This document shows positions 9,480 through 14,480 of a stretch of DNA of 14,480 bases, piece after piece. The stretch's first letter is position 1. The number at the start of each line of letters is the position of its first letter. The DNA lies in NCBI GenBank assembly GCA_031289385.1, contig JAITPP010000053.1:1-14480 (forward strand). Direction: 5' to 3'. Under the pieces are notes generated by a model. It saw only the letters and a program-made list of their open reading frames with translations, ran no database searches and was not told the origin of the DNA. The stretch comes from Prevotellaceae bacterium (lineage in GTDB: Bacteria > Bacteroidota > Bacteroidia > Bacteroidales > UBA932). The translations under genes and the position numbers were made by a program.

Positions 9480-9542
9480 ATTAATCACTAACCATTAATC
9501 ATTAATCACTAATCACTAATCATTAATCACTAACCATTAACC
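9480..9542. repeat. 7-bp tandem repeat ATTAATC/ACTAACC
   Basis: Nine consecutive 7-bp units, each either ATTAATC, ACTAATC, ACTAACC or ATTAACC, follow one another without a break. They differ only by T/C changes at two positions. The array ends 12 bp before the stop codon of the minus-strand HTH gene, in the spacer between convergent genes. Confidence 0.85.
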
Positions 9543-9554
9543 ACTATTACCACA

Positions 9555-9851
9555 TTAATCATTATCTTTTATTTTTTTCAGATTATCGCGAATGAATTTT
9601 TGCACATCCGATTCAAGATAATATGTCTTTTGGCTGATACGCCTGAACGGCAACAATTCCAAACTGCGATAACGCTGTAACGTGCGTTTGCTCACATTCA
9701 GCATAAGGCATAAATCCTGATTGTCTAACAGTAATTCGCCACCAATGGTATGACGTTCTTTTTTCTTGTCGGTGAGTTTGTTTTCCAAACTTTCCAATCT
9801 GTCCCAAAGGCGTTTCATCCACGCCTCAAAATCGTTTTTATCTATAAACAT
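9555..9851 (-). CDS. Helix-turn-helix DNA-binding protein, Xis-like (HTH_17 type)
   Basis: This 98-residue protein has a charged, probably coiled N terminus (DFEAWMKRLWDRLESLENKL), then a MerR/excisionase-type winged helix: NQDLCLMLNVSKRTLQRYRS forms the helix-turn-helix, and PFRRISQKTYYLESDVQKFI forms the wing and last helix. Such proteins are common in Bacteroides conjugative elements, where relatives such as Xis2d of CTnDOT act as recombination directionality factors. It is the last gene of the minus-strand cluster, 40 bp after the primase-helicase, and is probably co-transcribed with it. It is a distant paralogue of the HTH protein at 11897-12259 (shared SxRTLQR). A role in excision or transcription control is inferred from family and context. 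Confidence 0.8.
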   Translation of the reverse strand: MFIDKNDFEAWMKRLWDRLESLENKLTDKKKERHTIGGELLLDNQDLCLMLNVSKRTLQRYRSLELLPFRRISQKTYYLESDVQKFIRDNLKKIKDND

Positions 9852-9891
9852 GATTATTGTTTTTTATTTTTTCAATTTTTTTTTTGTAATT

Positions 9892-11934
9892 TTAAGTATG
9901 TACGATAATGAAATAACTTAGATTTGACGGATCTTTTCTGATAATTTCCCTGTCGCGCATAAATTTAATATAATTTTTTGCCGTGCGTTCTTTTACGTCT
10001 AAAACAGATTGTATTTGTTCGCATAAATCCACGTATGTACAATGTTTTTGCTTGTCGAAAATGGTGCGTGCAACGCTCGCCAATTCCGTTTCTTTGCGCT
10101 TTTCTTTTTCTTCTTTGGGCTTTTCGCCGATATACGTGTGCATCGACAGTTCTTTGTTCCAAGCAAACTGCACCAACGGAACATCCAACGGACTGCCATC
10201 GCGCACTTTCAACGCTTTCACTACCGATATTTGCGGATTTTCATCTTTCTCTATCGACAGTATTGCCGCCGCTTTTCGTTGCAGTTCCGAGCCGAGATGT
10301 CCGCGCAATTTCATGCCGTTGGGAATAAAATGAAGTACGCAAATAATGCAGGTTTTATAAATTCCCGCCAAACGATACAATTCGTCAATAATGGCGATAC
10401 TTTCGGCTTCATCGTTGGCGCAGCGCACCAAATCGGCGATGCCGTCGATAACCGCCATTTGAATGCCGCCATATTGATAATAAAACTTGTCCATACTCTG
10501 AACAATAGACTGCATGCGCTCTTTACGCGACATGCTCGTCAGACAGTAAGCCTTAAAATACAAAGGCATATTATCTGTTTTTCCGCGTTTCAATATGCTG
10601 TAAATGTTTTTGTACAGTTGTGTTTCCGATTGTTCGGTATCGTACAAAAGCACGGCTTTATTGTCCTTATTCGGCAAAATTGTTGCGCCCAAAGTGTCAG
10701 CCTGATTGGATTTGCTGATTGTTCCCGCAATCAAACTGCCGGCATAATTACTTTTGCCTGTTCCTTCGCCGCCTGTAATGCCTAACAGGTTGCCCTGTGC
10801 GCCGAGTGGAACATCATTTATCGAAATAAGCATTTCCGATTTTATCGGAGGATTTGAAAAATCAATTTCGCAGGGTTTAAGAATAGCCATTGTTTCGCTG
10901 TATAAAGCGTCTAAAAATTCTATAAAAAGTTGAATGAAGTTTTCACGGGTATTTCCGAGCTTAAAATAGTCGGATATATCTTTCTCCTGTTTCGTTCCCG
11001 AAAGTGGCAAAATGAGCCGTTTTACGCCCAAATTCGACAGTTGCCGCTCATGTTTGAGTGATGATTCCAATCCCGTTTTATCAACATCGTAAAGCAAAAT
11101 TATATGCTTGAAGCGATATGTTAATTTGCGGATAATGTTTTGAGGAATATTGCATGTTTCAGAATTAAAGCAAATTGCATGAAAACCGTGTGCCGAAAGC
11201 GACATCACATCTTTCTCGCCGCCTGTGATAAACAAAATATCGCCTTTGGCTGGTAAACGTTCCAAACCGAAACAATAATTTTCACCGAAATTACCGCCGT
11301 ACAAAAACCGTATTTCCGAAAACGGACGATAGATTTTTACATAGCGTTTGCCTGAATAACAGAATATTGGCTCATTGTCGGACGATGAAAAACAAATGTT
11401 TTTGCCGTCTTTATTTTCGCAACGAAATTCTTTTAATGAAAAAACTTTGTGAATTTTCAATATTTCATGCGTAATGCCGTATTGTTGCCAAAATGCCGTT
11501 TCTTTTGCCGAAAATGATTGTTGCACAGCATAATAGGGTTTTATTTTTTGAGGTTCGGCGGGTAATTCGGGTTTATTTGCAGGTTTTGCAATGCGGGAAA
11601 CAGGAAGAACAAAATCCTCATTTTCAGTCAATCCAAGCGACAAATCGCGGTTAATGATATTCAATATTTCAATAAAATCTTTTGAGTTGCTGCAATTCAG
11701 ATTTTTCAGTTTTCCCACAATATCAAAGCAATCGCCGCTAAATGAATCGTTTCCGAAGTCTTTTAAGCGATAACTTCCACTTCGTCTATCAAAATAAATA
11801 TTGCAGGAAGCCTTTTTATCGTCATAAAGAGGGTTGAGAAAGTTACGTCCGACGCGCCATTCGCACGAAATGTAATGTTTAAAAACATCCAATCCGTTAC
11901 TTGTTCTTTTTAATATCTCGTCTTTGCTCAACAT
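9892..11934 (-). CDS. Toprim primase / RecA-like helicase (RepA type)
   Basis: Three parts are visible in the 680 residues. Residues 1-100 resemble a DnaG-type N-terminal domain (NPLYDDKKASCNIYF, then KDFGNDSFSGDCFDIV), but the regular CHC2 zinc ligands are not present. A toprim domain follows, with TGGEKD at 237-242 (catalytic Glu240) and LYDVDKTG at 281-288 (Asp283, Asp285). A RecA/DnaB-like ATPase has Walker A GGEGTGKS at 388-395 and Walker B MAVIDG at 493-498. The end (about 615-675) looks like a winged helix. The protein probably primes and unwinds DNA for replication of the mobile element. Its start overlaps the upstream HTH gene by 38 bases, and a second HTH gene follows 40 bp downstream. 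The ATG at 11934 is the only reasonable start; the next in-frame Met is at residue 243. Confidence 0.85.
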   Translation of the reverse strand: MLSKDEILKRTSNGLDVFKHYISCEWRVGRNFLNPLYDDKKASCNIYFDRRSGSYRLKDFGNDSFSGDCFDIVGKLKNLNCSNSKDFIEILNIINRDLSLGLTENEDFVLPVSRIAKPANKPELPAEPQKIKPYYAVQQSFSAKETAFWQQYGITHEILKIHKVFSLKEFRCENKDGKNICFSSSDNEPIFCYSGKRYVKIYRPFSEIRFLYGGNFGENYCFGLERLPAKGDILFITGGEKDVMSLSAHGFHAICFNSETCNIPQNIIRKLTYRFKHIILLYDVDKTGLESSLKHERQLSNLGVKRLILPLSGTKQEKDISDYFKLGNTRENFIQLFIEFLDALYSETMAILKPCEIDFSNPPIKSEMLISINDVPLGAQGNLLGITGGEGTGKSNYAGSLIAGTISKSNQADTLGATILPNKDNKAVLLYDTEQSETQLYKNIYSILKRGKTDNMPLYFKAYCLTSMSRKERMQSIVQSMDKFYYQYGGIQMAVIDGIADLVRCANDEAESIAIIDELYRLAGIYKTCIICVLHFIPNGMKLRGHLGSELQRKAAAILSIEKDENPQISVVKALKVRDGSPLDVPLVQFAWNKELSMHTYIGEKPKEEKEKRKETELASVARTIFDKQKHCTYVDLCEQIQSVLDVKERTAKNYIKFMRDREIIRKDPSNLSYFIIVHT

Positions 11935-12259
11935 AAAGTTTATGATTTTTGACTAAATCCTGCAAACAGTTATCGCTGCTGCGTATAACGTGCTCATTCA
12001 GTAAACGTTGAATTTCGCTTATCTTGTAAAAATTTTTGCCTCGTATTTGCGAATAATTGATTTGGCGGGCGGCGCGTAGTCGCTGTAATGTGCGCGAACT
12101 GATTTTTAGAAATGTACAAACTTCATAACTGTCAATCCAGCTGTCGTTTGTTTCTTCCGTTTCCTTTGTTTGACTTGCAATGACAAATTTGGCAATGGCA
12201 TTGATTTTTGCCATTAAGTCCTTGTATGCCTGCGTTTCTATTGTGATTACTTCCATCAT
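11897..12259 (-). CDS. Helix-turn-helix protein, Xis-like, first gene of the replication/excision operon
   Basis: From the ATG at 12259 the product has 120 residues: a helical N terminus (EVITIETQAYKDLMAKI), a linker rich in Thr and Glu, a MerR/excisionase-type domain (SYEVCTFLKISSRTLQRLRA then INYSQIRGKNFYKISEIQRL) and a basic tail. MEVITIE is a usual beginning for such proteins in Bacteroidota, so the start is one of the two adjacent ATGs at 12259 and 12256. The frame stays open to 12361, but that longer form would translate the 28-bp repeat and the likely promoter, so I reject it. The gene overlaps the primase-helicase by 38 bases. By analogy with Xis2c/Xis2d of CTnDOT it may be a recombination directionality factor or a regulator. 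Confidence 0.8.
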   Translation of the reverse strand: MMEVITIETQAYKDLMAKINAIAKFVIASQTKETEETNDSWIDSYEVCTFLKISSRTLQRLRAARQINYSQIRGKNFYKISEIQRLLNEHVIRSSDNCLQDLVKNHKLYVEQRRDIKKNK

Positions 12260-12272
12260 ATAAAATTTTCGG

Positions 12273-12280
12273 CAAAGGAC
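12273..12280 (-). promoter_or_regulatory. Possible -7 box of the HTH/primase-helicase operon
   Basis: Read on the minus strand the sequence is GTCCTTTG, which keeps the TTTG half of TAnnTTTG and lies 14 bp before the start codon. The expected -33 position falls inside the 28-bp repeat arm at 12299-12326, with no TTTG there. This would suit a weak promoter that depends on an activator bound at the repeat. Confidence 0.3.
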
Positions 12281-12298
12281 GGAAATTGAAAAATATTT

Positions 12299-12326
12299 AT
12301 TACCCAAGTTGTACCCAAGTTGGGTA
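12299..12326 (+). repeat. Left arm of a perfect 28-bp inverted repeat with TACCCAA half-sites
   Basis: The arm contains TACCCAA at 12301 and again at 12312, 11 bp apart, and the opposite TTGGGTA at 12320-12326. The last two form a 15-bp dyad TACCCAA-G-TTGGGTA. The whole 28 bp is repeated in exact reverse complement at 12474-12501. It lies just upstream of the HTH gene, at the -33 region of its likely promoter. It is probably an operator or iteron-like site. Confidence 0.85.
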
Positions 12327-12473
12327 AGATTTTTATGAAAATTGCTGATTAACAATATCATATCTCAAAAACAACAAAAAAAGCGAAAAAATAACCTGTT
12401 TTTTATGGCTTTTTTAACCCCAAAATTGCTGAAAATATTGCATAAAACAACCAAAAATTATACGCAGGGGGAG

Positions 12474-12501
12474 TACCCAACTTGGGTACAACTTGGGTAA
12501 T
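12474..12501 (-). repeat. Right arm of the perfect 28-bp inverted repeat
   Basis: This is the exact reverse complement of 12299-12326, carrying three more TACCCAA half-sites. It begins 30 bp beyond the stop codon of the RteC-like gene. The 147 bp between the arms (12327-12473) are AT-rich, hold no ORF or TAnnTTTG box, and contain an 11-bp direct repeat AAAATTGCTGA at 12338 and 12422. No target-site duplication flanks the pair. Confidence 0.85.
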
Positions 12502-12530
12502 CATAAAAAATGTTATTTACTTATATTCAA

Positions 12531-13376
12531 CTATTTGCCGTCGGCTTCATCCATTCGCTTGTTGAGCGCATCTGACAAACGATTCAAAAAAACCGTCCGC
12601 ACGCCTTTTCGACTTCGTATTTCAAGAAATGTGTGATAAATATCGCCTATATCGGCATTGAAAATAGCCCCGAATTTTGCCGCTAAAACTTTCAAGTCTA
12701 TGTTGCCGTGATTTACGCTGTGAGCGGCGTGTATAGCATAAATGATTTCTGCCAAACCTGCTTTTGTATCTGTCCATTTGTCGTTGGATACGTCCATTGT
12801 ATTACTGTGACTTAGTTCATTGTGTTTCAATTTTGCTAATTCCGCATCCAAATATGACGCAAGCATGTCGTTTGCAAGAAGTTCGGTAGCCTTAAAATCA
12901 CAATTTGTTGAAAAATTCGGATCGCGCTCGAAAGAAAAACTGTCTTCATTTAACTCTATTTCAGGACTGTTTTTTAGAAAATAATATTTGTCGAAAACTG
13001 TATTTCCGGAACGATAATATTGCACAAATTCATTGTTTTTACGATAAAAAGAATTTACGGCTTCCTGCTGATTTTCCAAAAATTCCTTAGTCGTATCATA
13101 CCCGCAAACAGGGCGATGCTGCTCGATACTGTGCATTTTTCGGTAATAAATTAACTTGTAAAATAATTTGGGTTTTGTTTCCTTGAAAAAAGTTATTTCT
13201 TCAAGTTCGTTTTCAAATTTATAGTTCAAAATCAAGGCTTTAATCCTTATAAAACCATCTTTCAAAATCGAAATGATTGGTGGTATTTCGTTAATAATGT
13301 CGCCTGAAAATTCTGATTCTTTAAGTAGAACGCTGTCTTTCAATTCTTTTGCAATTGCTTCTATTTGTAAGTTCAT
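12531..13376 (-). CDS. rteC: RteC-family regulator of element excision
   Basis: The 281-residue protein matches the RteC family over most of its length. Recognisable stretches are ELEEITFFKETKPKLFYKLI (57-76), FVQYYRSGNTVFDKYYF (117-133), DSFSFERDPNFSTNCDFKAT (145-164) and the C-terminal WTDTKAGLAEIIYAIHA (201-217) to FLEIRSRKGVRTVFL (250-264). In CTnDOT, RteC is a DNA-binding protein that activates the excision operon by binding inverted half-sites upstream of its promoter. Its length is as expected and no residues are evidently missing. It is the first gene of the minus-strand block and has its own promoter. The inverted TACCCAA repeats between its 3' end and the HTH operon are candidate targets (inference). 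No rteA/rteB two-component genes or tetQ are in the window, so the upstream signal is unknown. Confidence 0.88.
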   Translation of the reverse strand: MNLQIEAIAKELKDSVLLKESEFSGDIINEIPPIISILKDGFIRIKALILNYKFENELEEITFFKETKPKLFYKLIYYRKMHSIEQHRPVCGYDTTKEFLENQQEAVNSFYRKNNEFVQYYRSGNTVFDKYYFLKNSPEIELNEDSFSFERDPNFSTNCDFKATELLANDMLASYLDAELAKLKHNELSHSNTMDVSNDKWTDTKAGLAEIIYAIHAAHSVNHGNIDLKVLAAKFGAIFNADIGDIYHTFLEIRSRKGVRTVFLNRLSDALNKRMDEADGK

Positions 13377-13400
13377 GTTGATTTATTTTAAAATGAGGCG

Positions 13401-13408
13401 CAAAGGTA
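13401..13408 (-). promoter_or_regulatory. rteC promoter, -7 box
   Basis: On the minus strand this reads TACCTTTG, a full match to the Bacteroidota TAnnTTTG element, 24 bp before the rteC start codon. The predicted transcript start leaves a leader of about 20 nt. No clear TTTG -33 box is seen at the right distance, so the promoter may be weak or activator-dependent. Confidence 0.6.
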
Positions 13409-13480
13409 GTAAAAAATAACTGAAAATTAACTGTTTGCATGACTTTAATGCCTAAAATAAAAAAAAAGAGGGTTTTTGTG

Positions 13481-13518
13481 TTGTTCAATTTTTTTTTGTT
13501 TTGTTCATTTTTTTTTTG
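13481..13518. repeat. 18-bp T-rich direct repeat
   Basis: TTGTTCAATTTTTTTTTG at 13481-13498 is repeated as TTGTTCATTTTTTTTTTG at 13501-13518, one mismatch, period 20 bp. It lies upstream of the rteC promoter and abuts the inverted repeat at 13517-13572. Long T tracts like these bend DNA and could be part of a control region. Confidence 0.6.
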
Positions 13519-13572
13519 AGGTGCAAGGTGCAAGTATATATTTATATATATAAGCTTGCACCTTGCATCTCA
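13517..13572. repeat. Inverted repeat with 18-bp arms
   Basis: Arms 13517-13534 and 13555-13572 are complementary except for one G-T pair (13521/13568). The core is TGCAAGGTGCAAG against CTTGCACCTTGCA. The 20-bp spacer is nearly pure TATATA. The left arm itself holds a direct duplication, GGTGCAAGGTGCAAG. No T run follows on either strand's downstream side, so a terminator is unlikely. It lies between two divergent promoters (13401-13408 and 13596-13627). Confidence 0.75.
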
Positions 13573-13595
13573 TGTAAATAATTATTATTCAGAAA

Positions 13596-13627
13596 TTTGT
13601 TTTTTTGAAAAAAAAATTTTACCTTTG
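13596..13627 (+). promoter_or_regulatory. Canonical Bacteroidota promoter pointing right
   Basis: TTTG at 13596-13599, a 20-bp spacer, then TACCTTTG at 13620-13627: a full match to the -33/-7 consensus. Transcription would begin near 13634, just before the 26-codon ORF at 13640, and is divergent from rteC. The DNA immediately downstream is clearly richer in GC than its surroundings. Confidence 0.7.
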
Positions 13628-13639
13628 CCCCGAAGTTTT

Positions 13640-13720
13640 ATGCAGACAGGTAGTGGACGCGGGCAGTCAAATAATGCAGATGAAATAAGCCCTAAATCGT
13701 ACCCCTCAAGGCTGAAATAA
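13640..13720 (+). other. Short 26-codon ORF or small RNA under its own promoter
   Basis: An ATG six bases after the predicted transcript start opens a frame of 26 codons, beginning MQTGSGRGQ and ending SYPSRLK before TAA. The peptide is polar, without a signal or membrane segment, and I cannot assign a family. The stretch about 13622-13716 stands out as GC-rich within AT-rich spacer, as genes or structured RNAs do. As RNA, GGTA (13649) with TACC (13700) and GGGC (13661) with GCCC (13689) could pair in nested order, but the stems are short. It could be a leader peptide, a small protein, a regulatory RNA or a gene remnant. Confidence 0.35.
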
Positions 13721-13768
13721 AAGTTAAATCATTTTCTTACAATTAGTTATATCCCGTTGTGTATTTCT

Positions 13769-13788
13769 GTGTGTGTGTGTGTGTGTGT
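13769..13788. repeat. (GT)10 dinucleotide tract
   Basis: Ten uninterrupted GT units lie in the long spacer right of rteC, some 50 bp after the short ORF. Such tracts slip during replication, so the length may vary between cells. Confidence 0.9.
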
Positions 13789-13793
13789 TAGCA

Positions 13794-13818
13794 AAATATT
13801 TGGAAATGCCAAATATTT
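13794..13818. repeat. Perfect hairpin, 10-bp stem
   Basis: AAATATTTGG and CCAAATATTT pair perfectly around the loop AAATG. No clear T run follows on the plus strand. It partly overlaps the 16-bp direct repeat starting at 13787. It could end the transcript from the promoter at 13596 or be a binding site. Confidence 0.6.
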
Positions 13819-13940
13819 CGGCATACATTTTTACACTATTTTCAAACCATTTTTGCATTAGTATTTTTCTTTATTTTTTTCTATACAGTTTTATATAATT
13901 TTTTGTTAAACAAAAGTATTTAATAGATAAAAAAATGGGT

Positions 13941-13974
13941 GGACAAATTCGGAAAAAATTGGGACAAATTCGGA
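13941..13974. repeat. Two 13-bp direct repeats, period 21 bp
   Basis: GGACAAATTCGGA occurs at 13941-13953 and 13962-13974. The 21-bp period equals two helical turns, as in iterons or multi-site transposase binding ends. No transposase gene is near. Confidence 0.75.
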
Positions 13975-14120
13975 ATAGCCTCATAATCAGTATAGGAAAA
14001 ATAGCATTTTTAACATTTCTCGCCCATTTCATTTAACAAATTTAACACTTAAGCGTAACTTTTTTATATATTATGTGTACAAAATAATTTGGTAATTAGT
14101 CGTTATTATTTAGTTGTTTG

Positions 14121-14148
14121 TATTTTGTATTTCGTATTTCGTAATTTA
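14121..14148. repeat. Degenerate 7-bp repeat TATTTCG
   Basis: Units TATTTTG, TATTTCG, TATTTCG and TAATTTA follow each other. Just before lie TTAGTCG-like words also seen at 9370-9400. This is the same kind of low-complexity spacer DNA as between the convergent genes. Confidence 0.6.
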
Positions 14149-14213
14149 CTTGTAATGCCAACTCCTTTAACTTCACTGACTTCTTAACATCATTTATTAG
14201 GTTAGCAAAATAT

Positions 14214-14370
14214 TTGTCCTATAATTTACATTATGTTAAGTTTTATATATAAGAATATCAGCAAAATAAATGTTTTTGGTGAGATGAAAAAAAGAAACGT
14301 GAATTTGTAATATTTTGATATTTAACTAAATTTGCGCGTCAAAATTAACATAATGTAAATTATGGGACAA
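14214..14370. promoter_or_regulatory. Candidate invertible promoter segment
   Basis: Inverted-repeat arms of 26 bp at 14214-14239 and 14345-14370 match at 25 of 26 positions (14220 against 14364 differ) and enclose 105 bp. Each arm carries an imperfect dyad around ACATTATGT, as expected of a tyrosine-recombinase site. A canonical promoter lies at the right inside edge, pointing out through the right arm. This is the layout of the DNA-invertible promoters that control surface structures in Bacteroides. No invertase gene and no target gene are in the window. A short MITE-like element is an alternative. Confidence 0.5.
14304..14334 (+). promoter_or_regulatory. Canonical Bacteroidota promoter inside the inverted repeat
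   Basis: TTTG at 14304-14307, a 19-bp spacer, then TAAATTTG at 14327-14334, a full -33/-7 match. Transcription would start near 14341, four bases before the right repeat arm, and leave the window to the right. At least 140 nt of leader with only tiny ORFs follow before the window ends. Confidence 0.7.
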
Positions 14371-14435
14371 AAAATTTTGTACGGAGTGTTAAAAAATAGG
14401 ATATGTTGGTAAAAATGGTAGGGCAAATGTATAAA

Positions 14436-14480
14436 AAGTTTGTTTAGTTTTTAAAGTTTATCAAGTTTTTAAAGTTATAA
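14436..14480. repeat. AAAGTT-type repeats at the right edge
   Basis: Words TTAGTTTTT, AAAGTTTA, TCAAGTTTTT and AAAGTTAT run to the end of the window. They resemble the 8-bp array at 3128-3184, but the copy here is degenerate and cut by the window edge. Confidence 0.5.

Larger units (their letters stand above)
13787..14216. repeat. 16-bp direct repeat pair, GTTAGCAAAATATTTG
   Basis: The same 16 bp occur at 13787-13802 and 14201-14216, in the same orientation and 414 bp apart. The second copy runs into the left arm of the inverted repeat at 14214. Only the two end copies are repeated. The DNA between has no ORF of useful length. Confidence 0.7.

Noticed and set aside
9480..9542. CRISPR-like array
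   Set aside because: The units are 7 bp and directly adjacent, with no spacers and no cas genes.
9332..9554. Bidirectional terminator between the convergent genes
   Set aside because: No GC-containing stem with a T run is visible; the region is only low-complexity repeats.
10042..10785. A 247-codon open frame on the plus strand
   Set aside because: It lies fully antisense to the toprim/ATPase gene, whose motifs are clear, and the translation has no recognisable domain. It is a shadow of that gene.
12260..12361. Longer N terminus for the first HTH protein (start at 12361)
   Set aside because: The extension would translate the 28-bp repeat arm and the likely promoter. The family normally begins near MEVITIE, at the ATGs at 12259/12256.
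14345..14480. Small protein gene after the promoter at 14304
   Set aside because: The ATGs at 14362 and 14403 open frames of only about 14-16 codons with no distinguishing features. The real target probably starts outside the window.
13377..14480. tRNA gene serving as an attachment site
   Set aside because: No cloverleaf, TTCGA loop or CCA end was found on either strand in the spacers.

Overview
The window looks like part of a chromosome from a member of Bacteroidota, probably Bacteroidales. The reasons are AT-rich DNA with almost no Shine-Dalgarno sequences, several TAnnTTTG-type promoters (two with a TTTG box 19-20 bp upstream), a PKD-domain lipoprotein beside an outer-membrane barrel, and a set of genes (DUF1896, giant methylase-helicase, toprim primase-helicase, small Xis-like HTH proteins, RteC) typical of Bacteroides-type conjugative transposons. 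No rRNA, tRNA or CRISPR was found.

Layout. (1) 41-3123, plus strand: a two-gene surface operon, a lipoprotein with three PKD-like repeats followed by an outer-membrane beta-barrel protein. (2) 3124-3528: a spacer with an 8-bp tandem repeat, a near-perfect 39-bp palindrome, a C-rich block and a small hairpin. (3) 3529-9331, plus strand: DUF1896 protein overlapping a 1790-residue N6-methylase/SNF2-like helicase fusion. (4) 9332-9554: a spacer between convergent genes made of degenerate 7-8 bp repeats. (5) 9555-13376, minus strand: rteC-like regulator, then an HTH protein, a toprim primase/RecA-like helicase and a second HTH protein. A perfect 28-bp inverted repeat built from TACCCAA half-sites lies between rteC and the first HTH gene. 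(6) 13377-14480: about 1.1 kb without a long ORF, but dense in signals: the rteC promoter, an 18-bp-arm inverted repeat, a canonical promoter over a 26-codon ORF or small RNA, a (GT)10 tract, paired direct repeats, and a promoter enclosed by 26-bp inverted repeats.

How the genes may work together. By analogy with CTnDOT, where RteC activates the excision operon by binding inverted half-sites, the RteC homologue here may act on the TACCCAA repeats upstream of the HTH/primase-helicase/HTH operon, coupling excision to replication of the element. The methylase-helicase and DUF1896 protein are accessory functions of such elements, possibly protecting incoming DNA. No integrase, relaxase or transfer gene is visible, so this is one section of an element or a decayed remnant.

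The most interesting observation is at 14214-14370: a canonical TTTG-N19-TAAATTTG promoter sits just inside a 26-bp inverted repeat (25 of 26 matches, 105-bp spacer). This is the architecture of the invertible, phase-variable promoters known in Bacteroides; its target would lie to the right of the window.
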